Source: Silurus meridionalis
Taxonomy: Eukaryota; Chordata; Actinopteri; Siluriformes; Siluridae
Assembly (NCBI RefSeq): GCF_014805685.1
Contig: NC_060902.1
Location: 5,691,286-5,755,285, forward strand
Direction: 5' to 3'
DNA: 64,000 nucleotides
Of the stretch, positions 38,701-48,800 are shown one piece after another. The translations under genes and the position numbers were made by a program. The stretch's first letter is position 1. Each line of letters begins with the position of its first letter. The notes under the pieces are model-generated. The model saw nothing but the letters and a program-made list of their open reading frames with translations, was not told the DNA's origin and searched no databases.

Positions 38701-41700
38701 ATGAGGACGCCTTCTCACGAGAGCCCTTCATTATGCGTTTCAGCTTACCTGACAGAAGTAATAATATGCATTTACACATATGTATTTATATTGTATACTG
38801 ACTGCAATTTGAAAAGTGTTAGTGCAGCTCTGGGATCTGGTATTAGTGACTGAATGGCTGTGTATTGAAATTCCAGGACTACCAAATAAATCTTAAAAAG
38901 AGAATATTTTAAAATGTAATTTTAGTTGATTAAAGTGTAAAAGGAAAATAAAGGAACATTTCAGACATTTAACAGATTATAGCAAAAGACAAAACCTGAA
39001 ATTGCAATTCAATTGATAGATAAATGGAAAATTAACTCAATCATTCAGCCAAAAACTGCTCTAATTCAGTTTATTTCATTTTTAGTTTTTTTATAGTGGT
39101 GTTACAGCAGCTTTACAGAAATCCAGATCTGGGTTTACATTTATCCATAACAAGAAAGCCAGAGTTCACAGAAGGCAAGGAACAACTGAGATTTCCCAAG
39201 GATGAAATGTTACATTTAACCCAAATGCTACTGAAAAATTAAATTTTTCTCCTTGGAGTCGGAATTTTGCATCATTAGTTTTGCATAGGAGGTATGAGGA
39301 CTTGCGTAAATAATAAATGTTTGACTCAGATACCAGATTAACATTTTACATACCGACTGTAATCTGCATACAATCACGGTAGTCTTAAGAAAATGCTTTC
39401 AAAAAAGCTAATCAGTAGCTAAACTAATCAGATGCAGATGAATGAAAAAAAAGAATCGCCCTTATCTGTACAAAAAGTGTTAGAGTGATAAACATGATAT
39501 CTTTTGTGAACTAGCACAAAAGAGAAACCTTTCGTGCATTCATTACATTCTTTAATGACATCAAGGATGGAAACATCTGCATGAAACATGTCTCAACTCA
39601 TTTGTTGTGGTGATTTTTTCTAGTGATAAACGACTTGGTTTTGATCCCGGTCCATACAAAGCCCACAGATTCAGAGAAAGAAATAGATGAGCTGTATGAT
39701 GTGTCCATGGCTGTTATCAAGAAATGGAACACCGAGGTGAGTAAATGCTCTTAATGTCCTAAGTGGAAAAGTGGTCACTGAATTAGTTAAAAGCCGGGCT
39801 AAATTTAAAATCAGAACACATAATGGAAGTGCTATAATTTAATATTAATATAATACTCAGGTCCAAAAATTACAACAAAAAGCAGAACAAAAATGAGACC
39901 AACTCAAAAAGGAAAGCTAAATCTTCTTAGGAGCTTGGGAAAACTTTACAGACAGTAAAGTTTCCAGAGTCTTTCTTAGGTAATGATACACAAAAATACA
40001 CAAACTAAGAAACAATGACCTAGAAAGGGAAACTCAAGATTGGGTAGGAGACCCAGGAAAACCAAACGCCAGGAACGGCCAACACAACTTTAACAAACAA
40101 GCAACAGGGGGGACTTAAATAGGTACACACAACAATGGGTGCTGATTAGGGACACAGGAACAAAATGGCGACATCTGGTGTGGAAAGAAAAGAAAAACAA
40201 GGCTAGAGCCCTGTCAGGACCTCTCAGATCCTGACAGAAAGAGCAAAATACCAAAATGTTTCTTTTTAGTGATTCATTTTAAACAAAAACAATACAAACG
40301 GTAAGCAGCTTTAGGAACCCAAGCAGTAATACTCAAGTATTGTGAAGAAAAACACCAATGCTATACCCTGAAATATCAATTACTGAATATGTCCATGTGC
40401 CCTACAGAATATAATGATCCTGGGTGACTTTAATGCCGATGGTGCATACGTCTCCAAGAAGAAGATGAAGAAAATCAGGCTCCGCACTGACACAGACTTC
40501 CACTGGCTTATAGGGGATGATATTGACACCACAGCCAGCCTGGCCAACGACTATACATACGACAGGTGCCCTACAATTCCATCCCAACCTGTCATTAATC
40601 AGCTTATCATGCTATATTAAAGTTATCAGCTGCTATTTGGATGATAAGATTTGGACGACAAACAGTATCTGCTTTCTTTTGTGCTTCCTGTGTAATTCTT
40701 AATAACTGAACATTATTTTAGGATTGTGGTGTACAAGGACAAGATGTTGAAGGCAATAGTGGAGAATTCAGCGAAACCCTTCAACTTTCATGCGTCTTAT
40801 AAGCTGTCAGAGGAAATGGTAAGAGCACATCATGAGATTAGAAAGCTACTTTAGAAACTTCTCTTTAAAAGGATTTTGCTTTGGAATGAATAAAAACTAC
40901 TGTTTGAACACTTTTTGCACATTTCTAAAAGATTTAAAGAAATCTGTAAACAAATACACCAAATAATTTAAACATTTCAATTGTGGCTGCTGTAATTCTG
41001 GAAAATTGTTTCATTAATATACTTGACATTTATTATTTAAACAACAAACATATTTCACCCAAACTTTATGGGATACATTTTTGTATTATTACTTACACTA
41101 CCTCTTAACTCTTTTGACCTTCTTTCTGGAAAGATCATGGAAGCATTGCATAAGAAGCTAGTTCATAAAAATATATAGTAAATTCAGTCTGCCTTAAAAT
41201 GTGTAAACGATATTCTCTATAACCCTAAACCTGTTCTCACACATGCAGATACAAAATACAAAGCTTCAGTAAATTTCACATGAAGCATAAGAATGAGGGA
41301 AATTTATGAGAACTTCAACCATGGTTGTTGGTGCCAGATGGGCTGGTTGAGTATTTATTTAGAAACTGCTGATCTCTTGGAAGACACACAGACAACGTTG
41401 CAAGTGTTTACAGAGAATGAAGTAAAAATCAAACACCATTCTGTGTGCAGAGGGTGTGCAGGTTAAAACATCTTGCTAATGGGAAAGTTCAGAGTAGAAT
41501 GACTGGACTAATTTGACAGGAAGTCTTGAATACGTCAAATGAGCTCTCAAAAAAAAAAAGAAGACAGAACAGAACAGAACAGAAGAAAACCACTTCTGAA
41601 TCCCATCTTGTCAAACTCAGGGTGGTCTTCTGATGCTGGAGCCCAGTCACCTCAAGGAACAATGTTTTTTGATGTTGAGAAGCTTTTCTGCTCACCATGG

Positions 41701-43658
41701 TTATAAAGGAGGATGATATTAGCTACAATGTCTTTCCTGAGATCTCAAAACAATCAGGCTATTCTCCCTAAATATCTCTTTTTAGTAAGGTGTTTTCACC
41801 CACAAAGCTATTGCTCATTTAATATACTTATATTTTTATCGTGTTGTTTTTATCATGTGTTTTATAACTTGAGAGACATTCCATATTTTAATTGTTAGGT
41901 AAAAGCAGAACGAGTTTCGTGCCTGAACATGGATGTAAAATTATTAAATGTATATTTGTACAGTGCATCCGGAAAGTATTCACATCACTTCATTTTTTCC
42001 AAATTAATTATTTTCCTCAAAATTCTACAAATAAACCATAATGACAACATGAAAGTATTTTAGCAAATGTATATAAAAAAAAGTAAAAAAATAAAAATCA
42101 CATCTACATAAATATTTTGAAGCCTTTGGCACCGATTACAGCCTCAGATCTTTTTGAGTTTGATGCTACAAAAATCAAATCGAATCAAATTTTATTTGTC
42201 ACATACACATACATACAGGGTACGACATGCAGTGAAATGCAAGCTTGGCACACCAATTTCTGGGCAGGTTCTCCCATTCTTCTTAGCAGAACCTCTTAAG
42301 CATTGGATGGGGAGCATCGGTGCACAGCCATTTTCAGATCTCTCCAGAGATGTTTAATCAGGTTCAAGTCTGTGCTCTGGGCCACTCAAGGACATTCACA
42401 GAGTCCCATAGCCACTCCTTTGTTATCTTGGCTGTGTGCTTAGGGTCGGTGTCCTGTTGGCAAATGAACCGTCGCCTTAGTCTGAATTTCAGAGCATTCT
42501 GGAGCAAGTTTTCATCAAGAATGTCTCTGTACATTGCTGCACTTATTATTCCCTCGATCCTGATTAGTCTCCCAGTTCCTGCCACTGAAAAACATCCCCA
42601 CAGCATGATGCTGCCACCACCATGCTTCACTGTAGGGATCGTATTGTCCAGGTGATGGGCGATGCCTGGTTTCCTCCAGACATGGCGCTTGGCATTCAGG
42701 CCAAAGAGTCAATCTTTGTTTCTCATGGTCGGAGAGTCCTTCAGGTGCCTTTTGGTAAACTCCAGGTGGGCTGTCATGTGCCTTTTACTGAGGAGTGGCT
42801 GCCGTCTGGCCACTCTACCATACATGCCTGATTGGTGGAGTGCTGCAGAGATTTCATCTGGAAGGTTCTCCTCTCTCCACAGTGAAACACTGCCGCTCTT
42901 TCAGAGTGACCATCGGGTACTTGGTCACCTCCCTGACTAAGGCACTTCTCCCTGATTGCTCAATTTGGTCGGGCGGCCCGCTATAGGAAAAGTCATGGTG
43001 GTTCCAATCTTGTTTCATCTATGGATGATGGAGGCCACTGTGCTCATTTAGACTTTTAATGCTGCAGAAATGTTTCTGTACCCTTCCACAGACATGTGCC
43101 TCGATACAGTCCTGTCTCGGAGGTCTACAGACAATTTATTTGGACTTCATAGCTTTAAAGTGACCACAGGTGGACTCCAATCAAGTTGTAAAAACATCTC
43201 AAGGATGATCAGTGGAAACAGGATGCACCTGAGCTAAATTTTGAGTGTCATGGCAAAGGCTGTGAATATTTATGTACGTGATATTTTATTTATTTATTTA
43301 ATTTTATAAATGTGCAAAGATTTCAAACAAACTTCTTTCACATTGTCATTATGGGGTATTGTTTGTAGAATTTTGAGGAAAATAATGAATTTATTAATTT
43401 TGGAATAAGGCTGTAACAACAAAATGTGGAAAAAGTGAAGACCTGTGAATAATTTCCGGATGTACTGTATTTATCTATATAATTTAGTTAATATTTCTCA
43501 CTGTTTTTATTTTCCATTACACTTTGAAAAACCAATACTTGTGTCTTCATTAGGCTCTGAAGATCAGTGATCATTATCCAGTGGAGGTGAGCCTAAAGAA
43601 GAAACCTGTAACAAAACCCAAAAGCCGGTCAAAGGCAGTGAAACGCAAAGCAAGCTAA
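35497..43658 (+). CDS. dnase1l4: DNase I-like endonuclease, dnase1l4/DNase-gamma type, copy B (intact)
   Basis: Paralogue of the minus-strand gene, same fold and activity class. Exons: 35497-35499 (ATG only), 36256-36342, 37428-37522, 37619-37705, 38645-38757, 39624-39736, 40408-40565, 40722-40818, 43554-43658; 858 nt, 285 residues, all phases consistent. The start codon is the last codon of exon 1, directly before GTAAGT. It begins [15 protein letters not shown] without a signal peptide, so an intracellular or unconventional location is likely. Catalytic set complete: Glu42 in VILEVVD, His139 in IPVHTKP, Asp173/Asn175 in LGDFNADG, Asp257/His258 in SDHYPVE. The C-terminus is a strongly basic [14 protein letters not shown] tail, like that of DNASE1L3, which in that enzyme aids chromatin cleavage and nuclear import. 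Naming between dnase1l4 and gamma-like is uncertain. Confidence 0.93.
35721..35780. repeat. (TA)n microsatellite
   Basis: About 30 TA units followed by a T run, in intron 1 of DNase copy B. Confidence 0.97.
36624..37217 (-). mobile_element. Family A Tc1-derived element, minus orientation
   Basis: Ends ACAGTATCTCACAAAAGTGA and TCACGTTTGTGAGATACTGT are inverted. The minus strand encodes the same C-terminal transposase remnant ([24 protein letters not shown]) as the 28693 copy. About 590 bp, in intron 2 of DNase copy B. Confidence 0.88.
38320..39190. repeat. Two diverged pieces of the 3855-type dispersed repeat
   Basis: 38320-38410 (CACAAAGCAGATTTACAGAAA, TTATCCCTAATGAGCAAGCC) and 39067-39190 (CAGCAGCTTTACAGAAAT, AAGAAAGCCAGAGTTCACAG) carry the family's ordered motifs. 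They flank exon 5 (38645-38757) of DNase copy B. Confidence 0.5.
39850..40240. repeat. Unclassified interspersed repeat
   Basis: A relatively GC-rich block with GGAGACCCAGGAAAACC, CAAAATGGCGACATCTGGTG and CCCTGTCAGGACCTCTCAGATCCTGACAG. I have seen similar blocks as repeats in fish genomes, possibly an LTR or terminal part of a DNA element, but cannot class it. Confidence 0.4.
41300..41700 (+). mobile_element. Decayed Tc1-like fragment (AGAAACTGCTGATCTC family)
   Basis: AGAAACTGCTGATCTC (41362) opens the same transposase region as at 44119, followed by ACAGGAAGTCTTGAATACGTC-like sequence. The 41640-41700 part (TTTTCTGCTCACCATGGTTATAAAG) looks like an inverted piece of the same family. No open frame remains. 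Confidence 0.55.
41961..43467 (-). mobile_element. Tc1-like element, family B (CAGTGCATCCGGAAAGTATT ends), full length, decayed
   Basis: Inverted ends CAGTGCATCCGGAAAGTATT (41961) and TTTCCGGATGTACTG (to 43467), each flanked by TA, span 1507 bp, the size of an intact Tc1 element. The minus strand encodes [20 protein letters not shown] and [15 protein letters not shown], including the Asp-x-Asp-x-Lys-His core, but other parts are broken by stops. The ends and interior match the Passport/PPTN-type fish Tc1 group as I remember it. It sits in the last intron of DNase copy B, opposite to the gene. A second copy is at 62552. Confidence 0.93.
42172..42240. mobile_element. SINE-like 66-bp insertion nested in the family B element
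   Basis: Where the second copy (62630) reads GATGCTACAAGCTTAGTACACC, this copy reads GATGCTACA, then a block starting AAAATCAAATCGAATCAAAT and ending ATGCAGTGAAATGC, then AAGCTTGGCACACC. The block resembles the end of a short interspersed repeat common in fish. Confidence 0.75.
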
Positions 43659-43684
43659 TATGAAGAAGTGTGGTTTATTCAAAT

Positions 43685-43686
43685 GC

Positions 43687-43729
<43 letters not shown>
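43685..43729. repeat. (CA)n microsatellite in the 3' UTR of DNase copy B
   Basis: About 20 CA units starting 27 bases after the stop codon. Confidence 0.95.
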
Positions 43730-43730
<1 letters not shown>

Positions 43731-44099
43731 AGGAAACCATTTAAAGGGAATCAAATGTGAAGAATGAAATGTTTTAAATAATGTAATGTTTGAAGTAACG
43801 CATTTAACATATGAGACAGAATACAATACAAACAAATGACTTTCAGATGCAGCTTATTGTGCACAACAAATTAACTCAAAATGTCAATTTCTACAAGTGA
43901 TAAACTCTCAGGAAATGTCTGTGTACTGCACATGTTTTTATTGCTGTTTTAAAATTTCTTTTCTTTTCTTTTTTGCTTGTGCTAAGAAAGAGTGATAATA
44001 TGCTTCAGAAATTTAGTGATTTCAAACAATGCCTTAGTCTAACAGACGTGACGAATAAAACTTGGAATTGAAATGTATCATTATTTTACCACCTAACGT

Positions 44100-44395
44100 G
44101 ATTTGGTGTTTGAGTAGTTCAGAAACTGCTGATCTCCTGGGATTTATACACATAGTCTCTAAAGTTTACACAGAATGGTGCTAAAAGCCAAAAAGACTTT
44201 CAATAAATGTTAGTCCTGCAGACTGAAAAGCCTTGTTGATGAGAGGTCAGAGCGAATGGCTAGATTGGTTGAAGCTGACAGGAAGTCTACAGTAACTCAA
44301 ATCCAGTAAAACCCCCGTAGAAGTCCACATCGGGTTTCAATAATTTCAGCCAAGAACAGGAATCTGAGGCTACATTGGGCAACTAGACTGTTAAA
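44100..44395 (+). mobile_element. Decayed Tc1-like fragment
   Basis: Contains AGAAACTGCTGATCTCCTGG, CCTTGTTGATGAGAGGTCAG, GCTGACAGGAAGTCTACAGT and CAGCCAAGAACAGGAATCTG in the order found in a widespread fish Tc1-like transposase. Terminal repeats are missing. Confidence 0.7.
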
Positions 44396-45770
44396 GAAAA
44401 AAAATAGCCACCTGTTTATTTGTGTGTTTACAGGCTGTTTTAACTCACATCAACTGAACACAGATAATTATTGTTCTATACCAGACATGTAATATTTTGG
44501 GTCTTTGAGCTATACCTTCAATGCAAAAGAACACATTTACCATCGTCACAAGATCATTTGCGGGGTGGGGGTCATCATAAGTACAGGCAAGTGCTAAGAA
44601 GGAGTTACACACTACTGCATGTATACACAAGCACTATATATTTGAAACCTTAAACATACAAGACGTAGATTCATTCATTTATTTTGGTCAGGATCACTCT
44701 AGAGCCAATTCTCTGAGCATTTAGTGTTTGGATGGAATACACCCCTAAAGGCATGCCAATTCATTGCAAGATACCACACACACTTACAGTACATACTCAT
44801 TCACATCTAGGGGCATTTTTGCACAGCTTGTTTATCTATTTTGGGGGGGTGGGGGTGGGTGGGGTAACTCAGTGAAAGCCCACATAGACACAAAGAAGAC
44901 ATGTGAAACTCCACGGCAACAATATCCAGAGCTCAGGTTCAGACCAGGTAAACACTGGAGAATCCCCTTCCCCAATAAATACCTAAATAATTAATTAAAG
45001 TCTGCAGACAGATGTCCTGTAACAAAATTACTGTCCCCTTATGGGCCACATAATGAAAAGAATAACAGATGCAGGTGCAGGTCAGTAAAAACCAACAACA
45101 AAAACCAACAAAAAAACCCACAGTCATCAAATTTTAATTTGGAACCAGATTAAAAAGAGTCAGGTGACAAATTACAGGATGCCAGAATCAGAAACGTATA
45201 GAGCAAAACATTAAGGCAAAGACTAATAAAAAGACAACTGGGTGTGTATGCTTAGTGACTGTGTGAATTAACCAGAGACTTTTGTTGTATGTGTGTAACT
45301 GGAAACAGTAAAAGGGTGAATGAGAGCAATGTGGAGTGTGAAACCTGCATTAGACAAACTATCGGACTGCCATTTTGGTCACTCTCCTATTTTGAATTTG
45401 CAACAAAGTTTCCTTGATTTTCTTTTTCAAAATGAAGCTATTAAAAAAATTAAAATGTCTTTTGGTACATTATTCTGAGATTTGAGATGTACGTTCTTCT
45501 GCATTCCTTTCAAATTATGTTATATAGTACAGTATAAAAATGTTCTATAGTATTACTTGCGAGGGGGGGTTGGTGAGAGTGATTGAACAGGAGAAAGAAT
45601 GTGTGTGTAAAGTATATGGGTGGATGTGGAGCGGAACGAGAGAGGTGCGCACTACCTGGACCAGGGACAGAAGACCCATAGAGAGCCGACTGTCCCAGCG
45701 CATTCATGTGCGCATGCGTGTCCACTGAAACAGGTTTAACAACATACCTATCACTCCACCCAAATCCTGG
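44396..45770. other. Intergenic DNA between DNase copy B and the keratin
   Basis: Holds a G-rich tract (44843-44864, separate entry) and short repeat pieces such as AGCCCACATAGACACAAAGA near 44878. No gene is supported. Confidence 0.5.
44843..44864 (+). other. Potential G-quadruplex
   Basis: Four G runs of 7, 5, 3 and 4 separated by single T residues, satisfying the G3+N1-7 rule with minimal loops. Confidence 0.7.
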
Positions 45771-45865
45771 TATTTAAAAGGCCCACTCAGATCCCGCTTG
45801 CTGCACTTCTAAAAGATCTCCCAGAGCATCCTCGACTTGGTTTCATTCGTCCACATTACTTCAAG
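45771..45865 (+). promoter_or_regulatory. Keratin core promoter and 5' UTR
   Basis: TATTTAAAAG at 45771-45780 is a good TATA box 85-95 bases before the start codon, giving a predicted 5' UTR of about 60 bases. TATA-driven transcription with a short leader is usual for keratin genes. Confidence 0.7.
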
Positions 45866-48800
45866 ATGAGTATGAGAAGCAAGAGGATCAGTTCAAGCTG
45901 TTCTGTGCGCAGCAGCGGGAAGCTTGGCGGCTTTGGTGGCTACAGCACTGGGTTTAGCACAATGTCTCTTGGAGCTTTGTCACCCAGCTTCAGCACCAGC
46001 AGCTCTTACTTTGGTGCTCCCATAGCCAGCATCTCGGTCAACAAAAGCCTGCTGGCCCCCCTCAACCTGGAGATCGATCCTAACATCCAGATGGTGCGCA
46101 CTCAGGAAAAAGAGCAGATGAAATCTCTTAACAACCGCTTTGCCTCCTTCATTGACAAGGTAAGATATGGGCTGCTGATTCAAGAGACATTGTGTGATCT
46201 AGTAAGTGTCATGTGTGTTCAGGAATTTCTGCAAATAAATCGCAAGCTGGTGCCCTAACACAATTTGATAAAGTCTATATAATGTACCCATAGCATTCAT
46301 TGCTTTATATCACCGGCTTTTCCACACACGCTTTAAAGGGCTGCTTCACAAAGGTGGTATTGTACTTAAGGATGGTGACACCAAAGTTGGAGTGAAATTC
46401 TTGACCCCATTCCTTTTTAAAAGGATACTTAATTCTGGACATCTAAGAAGCCCAAGTGTTCTCAGGCAAGAGTAATTTGCTTAACATTGCAGGAAAGCAC
46501 ATGAAAATGATAGTTGAGCTTTAGCACCATAGCCCTTTTCTCTAAAGCCGGACTGTAACCTGATAAAAACAGGTCAGGCTTGGCCAAGTCACCAAAGACA
46601 CCACTGTCCCTGAGAGTATAAAAGGAACCTTTGTGCTTGGGGACAATGGCAACCCAATCCTAGGGGGGCCCTGGACTGAAACAGAGACTTTTACTGATAC
46701 TAGTTAGGGCCAAAAGGGGGTCTTTAAGTACTGGCCTCAGATCAGTGTTCAAAAAGAATGAGATTAGGTTTGAAGAGAGGTGGCTGATCCATGTCAATGC
46801 CTTGTCCATCCAGCACTGCCACACAAGTAACTGAGGGATAATGTTGCTCCATTAGTGTCACTAGCCTGGCACAACAGCCATAAATTAAATCAGCCTAGGC
46901 TTTTAATAATAGTCAATGCAAAAAATGGCTTTCAAGAACCAAGCATCTTTTGCAACAGCAGACAAACCACAATAACAGAAAATGTATATGAAGATGAGTC
47001 TCAACCACCTACAACTAATGACCTATTCAAATTGTAACCAGAATCTGGAATCCATGCATCTTTAATCTGTTTGGCACCTCACCAGACTTTATCTTTCAGT
47101 ATGGCTATAAGATACTACTGATAATAACAGGGCCCAGCGGAAACAATGAGCCTTCTTGTTTCAGATGCATGGAGTAACACAGAAAGAAGAACTGTTTTTT
47201 CTTCTTTTTTCTTTTGCATCACTTCCTATTTCTAGTACACATTTCATACAAAAATGAAATAAGCCTTCACCATATTTTATTTGGTATTTCATTTCTATCC
47301 AAAGGTGAGGTTCCTGGAGCAGCAGAACAAGATGCTGGAAACCAAGTTGGAAGTGCTGCAGTGTCAGACCCCAGGCAGGTCCAACATTGAGCCCATGTTT
47401 GAGGCCTATATGGCCAATCTGCGCAGACAGCTTGACGTGGTCAACAACGACAAAATCAAGCTGGACGGAGAGCTGAGGAACATGCAGGGGCTGGTGGAAG
47501 ACTTCAAGCACAAGTATGTCTCTTCAATAAAACTAGAAATCTAAAGTTTCTATAGGATCTCTAAATTTTGGATTATTATTTATTATTTTATTATTATATA
47601 TATTTCTTTTGTGTCTGACATCATAAACTAGTTCTGCATCTACAGTAATCCCCTCCATATCTGTTGGCTTTGACTCAGGTACGAGGACGAGATCAACAAG
47701 CGAAACAACTTGGAGAATGACTTTGTGATTCTGAAAAAGGTTTGATTTCACTAGTATCTTCTCGGGGAACACATTAGGACAATAGATGCTTTTGTACACT
47801 TTACGTCTGATTCCACTATAATGGACCACTGAATAAATCAGGCATCAAGGGACAAGAGTAAACTCTGCAGCCTGATCCAGCCTACTTTTCCCCAATGAAC
47901 ACAATAAAAGAGACTCAGTAAAAGTGTCCCATGGATGCATTTCTATAAAAGCTGAACAGTATTAATACTTTTTCTAACAAAACCCCAGATAGGGTTAGAA
48001 TGATATTTACAATGGATGCCAAAAGAACACATACTGCCTCTGGTAATGTGAGAAATCCAATCCATAATGTAGTTCATTACTGCATGGAAAGGATACAGCA
48101 ACAGTTCTAGGATTACATATAAACTAATATTTCCATTTTTGTAATGGCTCAGTAAAAAGTCTAGGCAAAACATCTAGGCAAAGTCAAAACACAGTTAAAA
48201 TATTTTTATTCTCCAAAAGCAAGCGATTTATACAGTATTTTGAATTAAAAAAATTCATTAAAATAATTCTGTCTCAGTTAAAAACAAGCACAAGTGGTTG
48301 CATTATATCATTAGAGATAGATGTGACTGTAATGGAGAGTAGCTTTGGAGAGAGCTTGCTGAACTAGGTCACTTGTCTCTCAAACGCTGTAACACAAGTA
48401 CCTGAGGGATAATGTTGCTTCATCGGATTCACTGGCCTCGTACAACTTGCTTCTAAAGTGTACGATGTGTACATGAATCAATAAATGCCTGTAGATATTC
48501 CCTTAAAACCAACAGTTATACAGAATTAAGTTTAGTTTTGAGGTAATAAGTGAAGTTCACGAGATACAACAACCAAAGCTCATATGGATAAATGTGCAGG
48601 TTTATTTGCAAAAAAAAAAGAAAAATTTGATTTTAAAGCCGTAGGAACTACTTACCCTTGGAACTACTTAGGAAACCCCCCCCCTCATCAGATGAACAAG
48701 TTGTTTTCTTCGTTGCTATGAAAATCTGTTGGGTAAAGATTGATAGAATGGTAATATGTGTGCTGCGAGAGCCACAGACCCTAAAAATCTATTACGACTT

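Noticed and set aside
44764..44994. 76-codon open frame over the G-rich tract
   Set aside because: Composition is driven by the G run and a short dispersed repeat; no conserved protein is recognisable.
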